Below, one piece after another: positions 9,927-21,989 of a DNA stretch of 64,000 nt. The position numbers were made by a program, and so were the translations under genes. Source of the DNA: Umbelopsis ramanniana AG (taxonomy: Eukaryota; Mucoromycota; Umbelopsidomycetes; Umbelopsidales; Umbelopsidaceae); contig NW_026252158.1 in assembly GCF_025399195.1 (NCBI RefSeq), positions 1 to 64,000 of the forward strand. The letters are read 5' to 3'. The notes under the pieces are model-generated. The model saw nothing but the letters and a program-made list of their open reading frames with translations. It was not told the origin of the DNA and ran no database searches. How positions within the stretch are numbered: position 1 is the first letter of the stretch; each line of letters begins with the position of its first letter.

Positions 9927-12900
9927 CTATCGTCGTCCTCCCTTCTTTCCCTTCTTGCTGTGGCGAGCATTCTTTTCACGGCGCTGTTCCTTCATAGCGC
10001 GGTCCCTTCTGATCTGATCAGTTCCCTTCAGTTCGTTGCGAGCGTTCTTCATAGTGCCTACTCGCTTGGTACCCAAAGCTCCCTTCTTGCTAGGTCGTGA
10101 ATCAGTAGTAGGATCTTCTTGCTCTTGTCGCTTTCTCTTCTTCAATTTATTTTCATAATCCATTGCTTTTGGATCCAAAGGTTTGGCTTCTTGGGTTGCT
10201 GTGTGTCTATAACGCTTTTGTCCCATTTTGTTTTTGGCCGTGGAAAGTTCTTGCTCACCAGCGCGTGGGATGGCCAATTTGGTCTTCTTACTCCAGTCAT
10301 CAAATCTATAATAGACGAATGAGTCAACAATGGTTTGGTAAACAAAAAGTGAACGGTACTGCCAAATCGAAACGATCTTTTACCTTCCACTCTTGAAACT
10401 GGCTGAGATCAACGCTCCACTTTCTGTTCGAATCATCTTCTTGTTGTCTGAACCTATACCAGTGCCTTGGACGAATTTCTTTTTCTTTGAATCCCATCTC
10501 AACTGGTTCTTCTTCTGGGTCATCGTCTCACGCTCGTCACCAACAAGGTCCAAACTAGCCTTTGCAGCTTGTTCCGCAAAGTTTCCAGAGGAATTCATCG
10601 AGTATCTAGAAATTCAATCATTAACGTTAGTCAAAGGAAAGCTTTGGTAGCATTCAAGATCATGGTTGTCTACTCACCCCTTCTCTGTGTTAGCATCAGC
10701 TTGAGTATATGACATATAGAATTCTGAATCCTTATAGCTAGCTGGCTTCTTGCTCTTGTTGCTTGGGGTGGCAGGCTGAAACTTTCGGACAGGCTTTTCA
10801 TCCGTCATCTTGAAAGTGTTCATCAATTCCTCATCATCAACGTCGCCTCCAAGGTTAACATGGGTATCTGCTTCGTCGCCATTATTTTCTGGGCCCGTAA
10901 AAGTATCCAACACGTTCTGAGTCTTCTCCGCTTGTCGGGATTTGTGCGCATCAATGACCTTGGAGACAGCCTTGCGGCGTGAGCGCATGATCATTGTAGC
11001 TTCTGAAGTCTTTCTGGTTCCTCTCTGACCAACCTCGAAAATGGTTTCTTGTGGTCTGAAGTTGGTGATAGACGAGAGTAAGGCTGACCGAGATTGCTGA
11101 GATGCAGTATTCAAGTCGTGAACTACCAAAGGATGTGGATCTTTGATATTCAAAGACTTCAAAAGTTCTTTGGCTCGTGTATAACTCTCAGCAGCTGCAC
11201 TAGGGCGTGTTCGGCAGTACAGTTTGTAACCATTGATGGCAGTTTGCTGGTGTCCTGTCAGCTCAGCATCTGCAGCAACACGAGATCGCACCCATTCGGA
11301 GTCATCATCGATAAGCTCGCGTGGTACACTTCCCATTATGATATCGCTAGTAAAGTCGTATCCCTTTTCGTTGGCTTCAGTATTTCCACACACGAGTTTG
11401 CGAGACAAAAAGAGTTGGAGATCCATAAGGTAAGGAAGTTCCTCTGGAGTAATGAGAGAGTATGCCCAACCACGACGACCAGCACGAGCAGCACGACCAA
11501 CACGATGAATAAACACCTTTGATGAATCGACAAAGTCATAGTTAATGACGTTCTCCAAAATAGGAATATCAATACCACGAGCAGCAACGTCTGTGACAAC
11601 CATGATATTGGAGATTCCGTTACGGAAGTTGTTAATCTGAATGTGACGAGCGGTTTGATCCAGTGTACCGTAGACATATGAAACTTGATATCCTACCAAC
11701 ATCAGCAAATTGGCAAGATATTCGACATGATGCTTAGTGGAAGCGAAAACAATGGTCTGATGAAGGTCTCCCATATTGACTGGCTTCTTGAACTTCTTCT
11801 TTTTCTTATCCTGTTCAGCATTCGTATCGGCAGCATAAGGTGTGGTTTTCGAAAGCTTGATAACATTTCGAAGGATATAGAGCAGCGCTGCTTCCTTTTC
11901 CTGTTGCTTGATGTTGAAGAAAGCCATTTCAAGATCTTTGCTGATCTTGGTATCCACATCTAAACGTACCAATGTAGGATCCTGAAGACCAGCTTTGGCA
12001 AAGTCAACGAGAAGCTTAGGAAGTGTGGCGGAAAACAAAAGTGTTTGTCTGCTTTGAGGAAGACGAGACAAAATTTCATGGAGCTGAACAGCGAAACCCA
12101 TTTCGAACAAACGATCGGCTTCATCAAAAACAACATATTCCACAGTCTTGATATCGAGATTCATTTCAACAATAAGATGGAGCAATCTTCCTGGTGTAGC
12201 AATGATGATGTCGGGATTGGACGCAATCATGGAGAACTGTTCTTCCAAACTATCACCACCGACAATAATACAGCTTCTGAGGTCCGTGTACTTTCCAAGT
12301 TCCTTGGCAACCTTCTGCGTCTGCAGAGCAAGTTCACGAGATGGTGATAAGACGATTGCACGGGCGCCAACCTGATATCAATCAATGATGATTAGCTATC
12401 CATAAACACTACAATACGATTACATGGAGCATACACAAACCTTAGCTGAATGCGTTTTAAGTTTTTCCAGCATTGGAATAAGGAAGGCAGCTGTTTTTCC
12501 TGAACCTGTTCTTGCCATTCCGACGACATCGTTTCCTTCCATGATGATAGGTACGCACTTGCGCTGAATTGGTGTTGGTACCTTGAAACCCTTGTGAGAG
12601 ATGGCTTTAAAGACATTTTGGCTCAAACCTGCAGTGCATGAAGTTAGTAAGCGAGAAATCAAAGTGTTATTGAGCTATGATATATATATATATCAACTCA
12701 TCGTAAAAAAGCCATAAAATCGGTATATCTTGATACTGACCCATAGACTGGAAACCACCAGACTTCTTCTTCTTGCGATTGGCATTCAAGTTCTCAGCGG
12801 CAATAAACTTGTCATCGTCATCAGAGTTATCCGAATCTTGACCTTCTCCGTCTACAACATCATCACCATCCTCATTATGTTCCAGATCTCCTTTAGCTGA

Positions 12901-13260
12901 CTTGGTACCGGCGGATCCAAACATGTCGACAGCACCATCGTCGTCGGAGTCGTCATCCGAGTTGTAATCAGTGTTCGCAGCATTGCTTCCAGTGGATTTC
13001 GAGGGTTTGGTCGTATTGTTGGGTACGACTTCAAATTCGGAGTCTTCATCATCTTCTTCGGTTTTCTTGGTCTTTTTGTTATATCGTTTTGCTTGAAATT
13101 CCTTCTTTTTCGCCTTTGTGGTTGACATGGGCTTTTCGTCAACATTCTTCTTCCCGAACTTGGATCCATGTTGCTTTCCCTTACTGAAAGGCTTCTTTTC
13201 GTCGTCCTTGAAGGAAGTTACCTTTCCTTTCTTTGTGGGCACTTTTCTTTTAGCTGCCAT
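9927..13260 (-). CDS. DBP10: DEAD-box ATP-dependent RNA helicase Dbp10 (DDX54 family)
   Basis: Five exons, 13260-12741, 12628-12441, 12371-10678, 10605-10384 and 10305-9927, give exactly 1000 residues, close to the yeast length. The N-terminus is Lys/Asp/Glu-rich. GGFQSMGLSQNVF and GFKVPTPIQ form the Q motif, split by intron 1. Then come ARTGSGKT (Walker A), [26 protein letters not shown] (motif II), [29 protein letters not shown] and [11 protein letters not shown] (motif VI). A DBP10CT region follows ([10 protein letters not shown]) and a basic tail ends KKGKKGGRR. The role known for this family is 60S ribosomal subunit maturation in the nucleolus. All phases agree. Confidence 0.95.
12678..12695. 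repeat. TA dinucleotide run, perfect 18-base palindrome
   Basis: TG(AT)7CA inside intron 1 of DBP10. It is a simple-sequence repeat with no further structure. Confidence 0.6.
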
Positions 13261-13813
13261 GACCGAGTTGAACAGAGAACTATATACTGCACTTTTTCAG
13301 GTTCTACTGCAGCAGGTTTTTGCAAAATCTGAAATTTTGCCCGCTTCAGTAGAAACAGTCACAATAGCCAGTCACAGCTTTGGCTTGTCGTTTTCAAAGC
13401 ATGGTAAGTAACTGTTCTTCTGCCAATAACCATTGAAAATAACTAAGCATAGTTCAGGAGCATTGATATATCCACCTGTCGGCTTCTGCCATATGTATTT
13501 GACTTACAATTGTCCAATACACTTGACAAAATTGATATTTAGTAGCTTCAGTTGAAGGTGTATTTTAATATGCGAGAAATTTCATACAGCAGCGAATTTA
13601 GGCAGCTTTTTAGTATCTCGTTGCGTTCAACGGTATGACCAAGTCTCTACGCAGAACCCCAATTTCTTTTGTGGTCGTCTGGGCATGGATCAAATTCTTT
13701 CGGTCGTCCAAACTCTCGCTTGTGATTGGGTTGCTTTGATTGATGTTCCATTTATGGACAAGTGTAGACTCCGAACGGTAAACTGGACTTTTGGTCGTGC
13801 CTTTCTCCCATTC
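13261..13813. other. Divergent intergenic region between DBP10 and the F-BAR/RhoGAP gene
   Basis: Expected to hold both promoters. A plus-strand frame runs from an ATG that overlaps the DBP10 start codon (13259) to a GTAAGT at about 13407, and another open frame runs from about 13600 into the RhoGAP first exon. Neither resembles a family I know, so both are more likely 5' UTR. A short unknown gene cannot be excluded. Confidence 0.4.
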
Positions 13814-16308
13814 ATGATGAACGACGACTATACTAAAAAGTCTGGCGAAATGATGGTCGACGAACCATTAGAAGCGCTTCCAGTCTATGGTGCTGAAAAA
13901 GATGCACAACATACCCTGGAGCTAATCGGGAGGCTTTCTGATCTAGATGTAAGGACTTTTTTTTTTGGTTCTGCGGGTGAGCTCAGTCACCTAAAAGCTT
14001 ACTTATGCAAACTTATTAAAATAGAGTGGTCTCCACTGCCTACTGGACAAAGTAAAGCAAGACATGCAATCAACAAAGGTATGTAGATTGGCAAAAATCA
14101 TTTCTTCCCAGCGTAGACTGCAAACTTGAGATCGTTGTTGATCATATGGATTACCGCTAACACTCGCTGTGTAGGACGCTATGATGTTCCTGAAAAAACG
14201 TGCAGCATTGGAGGAGGAATATGGAAAACAGATGACGAAATTAGCACAATCTATGGCCGAGTCTTTTGAAAAGGCTCACCCTCGAGCTGGGTCAGTTCAT
14301 TTTAGCATGAATAACAAGCTGCGCAGACAAAACAATTAACGATGATAATGTAGATCGTATGGAGACGCATGGACTTCTATCCTCAAAGTGCATGAGAAAA
14401 TTGGGGAGCAGCACGTCAAGTTCTCAACGGACATTACTGAAGTTGCTGATGACTTGCAACTCCTATTTAAAGATACCGAAAAGAGCCGGAAGCAAGCCAA
14501 GGAGCAAGGTTTACGTCATGAGAGATTGGTGTCTGACGCTGACTTGGCACTTGAAAAGGTATTTTTTGGAGGAAAAAAGGAATTGAAATCCTAGAAAAGT
14601 TAACTAAAATGTGCTCTGTAGGCGAAACAAAAGTACGAGCTGCATAGTGAGCAATGGGAGCAATCTATCTTGTTGAAGAATAACGAGCCGTCACAAATGA
14701 CCAAAAAGGCTCTTTTCAAGAGCAACAAGACTCAGGCCCAGGTTAGTTTGCTAAACACGAGTCTGTTTGATATTACCAGTCGTTTGTGACCATTTCTCTA
14801 CTGCTTTCAATGTAGTTGGACAGAACAGAGGAAGAAGCCAGAGCCAAAGCTGCTGCTTCCGATCAGACCTACCGCCAACAACTCAATATTACCAATGCGA
14901 CACGCGCAGAGTACTTTAAAACGCATTTACCCAATTCTCTGACTGTAAGTTGATTGACGGCATGGTGGGTCGGTTACATCGACGATTACTTAGACGTTAT
15001 GGTGTTTTTACAGAACTTAAAGTCCATCGGGGATGAATGCAATGTGGCTTTGAGATATCAGCTGGCTCGATATGCCTACATTTACGAACAAGCTCTGACA
15101 GCTGACGGTTATGCACTGGACAATGACGATGGTACTAGGAGACGCTCAATATAGGTGCGGGGCAATGCGATTTGGTTTATTCATTACATTTGTTTTTCTG
15201 TATAGGTCTGGGCTTACGGTCGCTGACAGAAAAAATTGACAAGGACTCTGATCTTGAGGATTATATCAAACAATATGGCGGCAGAACTAGTCGAACGCAA
15301 AAGAACGAGATACCCTATAAAGAATACAGCATGTCCAAGACTGCTAAGTCGGTTTTGAACCCTAATCCAGTATTTGGTGTTGATTTGGCCATACTGATGG
15401 AGAGAGACCGAGAAGAAGTACCCGTAATCTTGAGAAAATGCGCAGAGGCTGTTGAGACCTATGGTAAGGCATTGAATGCATAACGATGCCGTCATTTTCT
15501 TCCATCGTGCCGTTACTAACGTCTGGCGATACGCTCTGTAGGTCTTAATACTGTTGGCATATACCGAGTGTCTGGTACTAATACCCAAATCCAAAAGCTT
15601 AAAAGTGCTTTTGACAGAGGTAAAACTGAAGTTGATATGTATTCCTGTGTACTGCTGTTACATTTTTCTCATCAATCTTCTCTTCCGAATTTTAGACTGC
15701 AGAAATGTTAACCTTAACGCCGAAGAGAATGTCTCTGATATCAACAATATAACCAGTGTGTTGAAACTTTGGTTCAGAGAGCTGCCAGATCCACTCTTTC
15801 CTCGTGCGGCATACCAGCACTTCTTAAATGCTGCAAGTAAGTCTGATAGCTTTTGAAACCCAATTGCAGGAGGATGAACGAACCACGGTTTTTAACCTCT
15901 TACTTTTACCATATAGAAATTGATGATGAGCGTATGCGTGTTCTCGGACTTCATAGTATCATCAACGATCTTCCAGATGCCAACTATGCTACTCTGAAGT
16001 TTATGATGAATCATTTAGACAGGTGCGTAATTGATATTGGGTGCGAGTGTTGATTCTCATCTAGATAATTTTAAAACTTACCATCCTATCCCTATAGAGT
16101 TCAACAATCTCAAAGACATAACAAGATGGGCATTTCCAATTTGGCCACCATTTTCGGACTGACTTTGATGGGCAACGACACTCCGTCTGTAGCGCCTGTC
16201 AATATTCAAGCAGAGTCTCTAAAGCTCGCTGAGACTCAATGGCAAGTTCGAGTCGTGCAAACGATTCTTGAAAACTACCGAGTGATATTTGAGCCTGATG
16301 ACGAGTAG
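13814..16308 (+). CDS. F-BAR and RhoGAP domain protein (Rgd1-like)
   Basis: Twelve exons fit in phase: 13814-13948, 14025-14078, 14175-14290, 14354-14558, 14622-14741, 14816-14944, 15014-15131, 15206-15463, 15542-15619, 15696-15836, 15917-16022 and 16098-16308, about 556 residues. The first half is an F-BAR coiled coil (MFLKKRAALEEEYGKQM, then long Lys/Glu/Gln helices). The second half is a RhoGAP domain with GIYRVSG, whose Arg is the catalytic finger, and LKLWFRELPDPLFP. Proteins of this build bind curved membranes and switch off Rho GTPases at growth sites. The start is uncertain: I chose the first ATG of a pair at 13814, but the frame stays open upstream to before 13685. It is tail to tail with the F-box gene. 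Confidence 0.85.
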
Positions 16309-16521
16309 AGTACATTTCAATCCTTATTACCAACGTTACTCTAAAATTCTACTGTTATTGCCTAATTGATTTTTTATACATGTAATGGAGAAATAAACTA
16401 TGAAAGAAAAATCATACTATGAAACAAAATGCTATATGAATGGGTCATGCAATGCCCTCCTATACATGGCGCTATAATTTACAAAAGTTCGATACTGTAC
16501 ATGTATGTGACATGGCAAGTG

Positions 16522-17289
16522 CTACTCTGGGTCATCCAGTAGGCTATCCAATGTCGGAAATAGACATGACTTGTCGATGTCGATATTGAGATATTCTTCC
16601 AGCATGGCAGCCACTTTCTTTGCACATACGACTATAGCGGTCACCATGAAGTATCTTCCATCAGGAGGGGGTCCAGTAACCGTTTGAAAAACCGTTTTCT
16701 TTTCGCGCCACCGGAATAGCTTCATGCTGTTCATATCAATGTCCTGCTCATTAACAAATTCAATCTTCATATCGAAAAACCCATTGTTGGAATGTACGTC
16801 TGTCGTGTTGTACACCGTAGCCCAGTCCACATAAAACGGTTCCATGCAACTTGTTGTAAATGATAGAACAACTTCCATATCGAAATTAGAAGTGCAGTCA
16901 GCGTTTAGCTGAAAAATGGGCTGCTGAGATACATGATGATTCGATTTCGTTTCATCAGGCAACGCTATGAGATTGGAGATGAAAGCGCTGTGTTGGACGT
17001 CAAATACACGTTTCCCTAATTTAATATACGTTTTCCTGCATTCTTTATAGTCAAGCTATCGAACGAATTATTTTAAAAAAAGCGTAATTTTTTTGATTTA
17101 CTAGCGTTACAAAAGCAGCCTTACCTGAAAGTTGAGCCATGGTGCTGAGCACAAGCGATTGAGCCTTTTGTTGATCACTTCTCGAGAAACTGAATTCCAT
17201 TGACGACAAGTTAATGCAGAATTGCTGGAGATGTCAGTAATGGAAAGGTATTGCAGTATGAGGTGGATTATATCGTCTGGTAAGGTCAT
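16522..17289 (-). CDS. F-box protein of unknown specificity
   Basis: Exons 17289-17125 and 17055-16522 give 232 residues. The N-terminus carries an F-box (TLPDDIIHLILQYLS, then CRQWNSVSRE), which in this family recruits Skp1/cullin-1 ubiquitin ligase. The rest (ending LFPTLDSLLDDPE) has no LRR, WD40 or Kelch repeats and contains a beta-rich stretch with GPPPDGRYFMVTAIVVC. I do not recognise its substrate-binding part. It is divergent from the SMCR8-like gene, with only 93 bases between start codons. Confidence 0.75.
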
Positions 17290-17382
17290 GAACACAGTGG
17301 GCTGCCAAAAGTGGCGAGGCCCTTTGTACCAGTCACGAAGTCAGCCTGTTCTGGAACCCAGCTGCAGAAGCGCACCTTTGCC

Positions 17383-20300
17383 ATGGCCACTTATGGTGAA
17401 GAGGTCGAGATCTTGTTTGATACGCACGCAGGATTGCGCTCATCGCATTCCCCTCTACTGATGCCCGACGATTTGCATACCTCAGAGATGCTAAGCAGCA
17501 GCAGCAGCGATCCTATAGCGGAGATTCACTCTACCACAAATCAAGATCTGAAAGACGAACAGCAAAAGCCGAGCAGTGTAGGTCTTGGACTCAGTTTCAA
17601 TAACGAAAGCCGCTATCAAAGGTATAATATATTTGTGCTTATTGAATAAGGGAAACGGCGGGTGAACATCAATGTGGCATGTTTTAGGTTTGTATTAACC
17701 TTACCCTGCTACGATGGCCCGTCCGCTCCACTCCCTTGAGTCACATATTAACCCAACAACTAATCCAAATACAGCCTTCAACCCACGAAATCCAACAGAG
17801 AGCATTGCTGGTGGGGTGAAGAGCTCTTAGATCAATTATCAGGTCTATCAGATGAAGATATCAACCTCGAAGGCTTCAGACATGGATACGCGGGCCAACA
17901 CGACTTTGTATTGCTGAGTGAGTTCTCAGAAATGCAAGGCCCACTTCCACTTGCTGTTATCATAGAAGATGCCTGTTTAGACCTTGAAACCATCAATATG
18001 AAAAAGGAATCTTCATCCGCCAACGAAGCTCCTCTTCCCAAAGATGCACAATCATTTCTTTCCAAAATTGGCATTGAACACTTCGATCTGAACTCTTTCG
18101 TACTGCGTATTGTTTCGGTCGATAGATCTTCTGAGCAGCGGTAAGCATTTAGTTCAGGACAGAGGGGAATATTTCTAGGTCAAGATTGTGTCAGCTAATG
18201 AAACACCTGATCATCACAGACGCAGTTTTGATGACGATGCAATCGCTTCACCACATCAGTCTCCGTCTATTGACTTAGCAGATTCTACTACGCTTGAACC
18301 AAATTCAGGAGATACCACTCCGTTTCGAATTCCAGAAGATGCTCAAATTTACTCATATGATTCTGAGGGAAAGTTTTACTCATTTGTAAGTATTCGCTAT
18401 GCTTTTGAGAGGCTCGCTTAGTGTTTTGCTGACACTCTCATGTTTAAAGACTCAATACTTGACTCTCTTCGACATCTCCGCCAGAGGCTATGTGCGGCCG
18501 GTATCTATATCTTATGTCACGAAGGATCCTCATAAAATATTGCCACGCTTCTCGATTTTCATGGAACGCTTTTCCAAAGTGTCTCATATCCTGAAAGTTG
18601 GTAATTTCCCAAACTTTGCTCGAGACCTACATTACCGACTTCAAGATCTAGAATATACAGAGTCACAGATGGCGTCGCAACAATTGAATACAGAATCGAA
18701 GGAAGATAGTTTAAAAGAGAGCAATGATGATCCAAACAAGGATACTTCACAACCTGTTGATGGTAATGGCAATTTGACGCTTGAAGCTCTACAACAAGCT
18801 ATTGGAGAGCTGAAGGCTACAATCGATCAAGTGGAACATCACCCTGTATTGTTTTCTTCAAAAATACAGGAATCAGAAAGTGAGCAAAGCTCTAAAGTCG
18901 CAAGCGAGAAAGAGACTGAAACAGCCAAAAAGGCTCATGAACAGCAGACGGAGTCGGAAGATAAGCAGCGGTCAAATTCAGTAGCATCTTCGGTTGTTGC
19001 TATGACAAGGACTGTATCGAGGGGTTTGTCAACCGTCACTGATATGCTCCCTTTCAAAGGCCCTTGGAGTAGCGCTTTTCTTGAACATCGGCGGAATCGC
19101 GAATCCCAACTGAAGGCAGCTGCGGGAGACAGTTCAGATAGCGTAAATCAGGCCGATGAGGATGGAAGGCTACTTGATAGCTCGCTGGATGCAAAATACG
19201 AGGTGAATCATCATGGCTATGACCTTTTTTTCTTCTGCTAAGAGCATGTATGCTGATTTACTTTGACAGCCTCAAATAGTGCATTCTATATTCCCCGTAA
19301 CAGCATCAGATCGCCGGTTACGGACATTGTCTCAGTTATGTTCACCACTAAAGCAACCCATTATTACGCAAGATGATGTTCGCAAAACCATCCTTTTGAG
19401 TCCGACACAGGAATTTGCGAATCCGAAGCTTACGCCGAATTCAGTAGATATGCTGTCGCAACCATCACATTCGCTCTACATCGCTCTAGATAAATATGCA
19501 GAGACCATTAATGAGATTATGGACATTGTGCGTGACTTGGGAAGGAACAGCGTTTCGCTTGATATCCAAGATGAGGATCTGGATGTTGCTAGTATGTACA
19601 CCAGAGGCATTTTCTTTTTATTGTTAACAAGTATAGCTTATCATTTCCAATCCTGATAGGACCATCCTCTGCAATTCTATCCATCGGAAGAACCATGGTC
19701 ATGAACTTCAAAAATCCAGCACCTCGAAGGTAAGTACAAGGTGGAGTGACGGTAATCAGCAAGCTTCAATCTAACATCTGCTCTTTTTTTATGTGGTATG
19801 TTTCTTAGAATTGGAGCAAAACAAATTGAAGAAGAGGAGGAAAAAAATGCAACAGAAAACTCTGTAAAGCTCGAGCTTGGAGGTCACCGTATCAGAGGAG
19901 AACGATTATATGTCGTCGACGACAAAAGCACCATCCTTCCAACCAGGAAAGAACGCAGCTATAGTGACAGTGAAGAGAAGACCAGTTCTTCAATCCCATC
20001 TTTAGGTGGAGCCAACTTGGACGACAAGGTTCCCAGTGCAAACTATATTCTTTCCCTAATTGGAGGACAAGTTTGGGATCGCAACGACGGGGATCCAGGC
20101 ACTGGACTTAAGAATGCCCTGCATGAAAATACGCGATACATCAAGCACGTTATATTTGCGATAATGAGCGGAAGAACCACCCTAGTTGTTGGTGGCGCAT
20201 CAAGCGAAGAGTAAGTGAATTGGATCGCAGAGTAAAACACCAATACCATAATGCTGACTACTTCTCTTCCATATTTTACCAATCAGAAATATTAAAAGTG

Positions 20301-21814
20301 TCGTGCTGGCATTATCATTGTTTGTCCCTGGTCATTCCAGAAGAACGCATCGTGTTATCAAGTGGCATCCTGATACGCTGACGGAAGATATGCTGACGGG
20401 TGTGAAACTGATCGGGGTACCAAAAGATAAGGTCAATGCCTCGATATACGCCATGGATGTCAGTGTCTTTGACCTTGATAATGTCGAGACCGCCGGCCAT
20501 GGCGGCAGTTTACTTTGCGGGCCGCTTTATGTTGATGGACATTGGATTGATGACATGATCTCCCATGCCTATACATTTCCGGTAAATATTGATCAGTTCA
20601 TGATGGTGGGTCGTTCCATCACAGCTTGCACTAAAAATAAGGGTATTGTTTTCAGTCCGATGCAGCTCTTATCGCCCATATACATACCATTTTCTTCAAT
20701 ATTGCCCTAAAGGCCTATATCCTATACCATGCTTTTATACATAATGATCAGGTCTCCGAATTTATCCCTGAGCCTGCGATAGATACAGCATTCGCAACAA
20801 GCTCAGCCGAAGTGGCCAAAGACTCTCAAAAGTGGAGTATGCGAAAATTGATGGATTACTGGCGACGGATAGATGAACGCCAAACCAAGTACGAGAGGGA
20901 GAAAGGGAATCCGATGGACTCTGTGTTGTCGTCGTCTGATTCACCAGAAAAGCTTCATACGTGGTCCGATACCAGCACTAATTCACTCGACTTGAGAGCC
21001 ATCTCTAATTTTATGGCAAACAAAGATTCGGCTATGGCTTCTGAACGGCCTCAGTTCCTCTCACTCAGCAGCATGCAAGAGAGCAACTTGTTAAGGCAGC
21101 AGATCGCTAAAGCAGCAGCAGCCAATGGACCTCGCAAAGCATCAACTAGCCAAGATAATGCAAAAGACGATGCGGATCCATCGAATCATGAACAAAATGA
21201 AGCAACAGTTACTTTGCAGTCGATCGCTGCTTCTCGTGAACAACGACCAGCGCTTGCTGACCTCGACTGGAATCAAGGCGACCAACGACTAGCCACACCA
21301 CCTAAAACGATCCCCATAGATAAGCCATCACACACCGATAGTAGCGACGTGCCAAGAGATGCAGCACCTGAGCCATACGGATCGCTGCAATCTGATTTCA
21401 GTGGAGTATCCTCCGCTACTGGAGCGACCAGCTGCTACTATACATCCAACATGACGGCCTCTGAACTGCAAAACGAAGAAAGTTTCTCAATGACCAACGA
21501 AGGAGACGATGATACAGGCTCCAGCACCGGATCTGAAAGTTGCAGCTCGGAAGGCAGTGACGATGATAGCAGGGCAAGTCCAGCTCCAGCATCCGCGAAG
21601 CCGTCTGATTTGCAATCCTATGATGAGAGCTCTCTCACGGGTCAGGCGGCCGAAGAAGGTCGAAGGTTCATGATGGAGGAACTGGGGCTCAGTGGTGACG
21701 ACCAGACCATTGTGGTTGTAAGTAAACGCCTGCTCTATTGTATCTATGGCAATATGTTTTTCTCGCTAACCGTTACTTCACTCTTCTTCTCAGTACATAA
21801 CTAGTATCATGTAA
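17383..21814 (+). CDS. SMCR8: SMCR8-like DENN-domain protein
   Basis: Ten exons in phase: 17383-17621, 17775-18140, 18220-18385, 18450-19202, 19270-19591, 19660-19729, 19809-20210, 20287-20581, 20656-21717 and 21794-21814, about 1231 residues. The longin part has FVLLSEFSEMQGPLPL and FDLNSFVLRIVSVD. The next exon has LTLFDISARGYVRP, then DPHKILPRF and KVGNFPNFARDLHYRLQDL, which follow the human SMCR8 order closely. From memory, the Arg of ARG(F/Y)VRP is the arginine finger of SMCR8 (and of folliculin); here it is about residue 269. A DENN part follows (GHGGSLLCGPLYVDGHWIDD). The tail is Ser/Asp-rich. In animals SMCR8 works with C9orf72 in lysosome and autophagy control as a small-GTPase GAP. 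Folliculin (Lst7) is the main alternative and fits less well. Confidence 0.82.
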
Positions 21815-21989
21815 TTGTCTCTGCCCAACGGTCATATACAAGTGTAAATACAATATTAGGCTCCATTTTCTAAAGCCATTCCATACTTGGTATTGTAATA
21901 AAATAACAACAATTTTCAGTTTATTCTGAAGTGTGAAAGTGGTAAATAGGGAGGTGTCAAGCTATGATGGAATGGTGAGAGATCGCAAG

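Noticed and set aside
13118-13411. Plus-strand frame with an ATG at 13259 ([19 protein letters not shown]) and a GTAAGT at its end
   Set aside because: Its ATG overlaps the DBP10 start codon on the other strand, no known family matches, and the continuation after each acceptor soon meets stops. It is probably 5' intergenic sequence, though a small gene is not excluded.
13600-13813. Open frame upstream of the F-BAR/RhoGAP start (MDQILSVVQTLACDWV...)
   Set aside because: It is in frame with exon 1 but does not resemble any F-BAR N-terminus. I kept the later ATG and treat this as likely leader sequence.
20582-20655. Continuous frame through this stretch of the SMCR8-like gene
   Set aside because: Reading through shifts out of the conserved frame. 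Removing 20582-20655 as an intron (GTAAAT..TTTTCAG) restores the family sequence.
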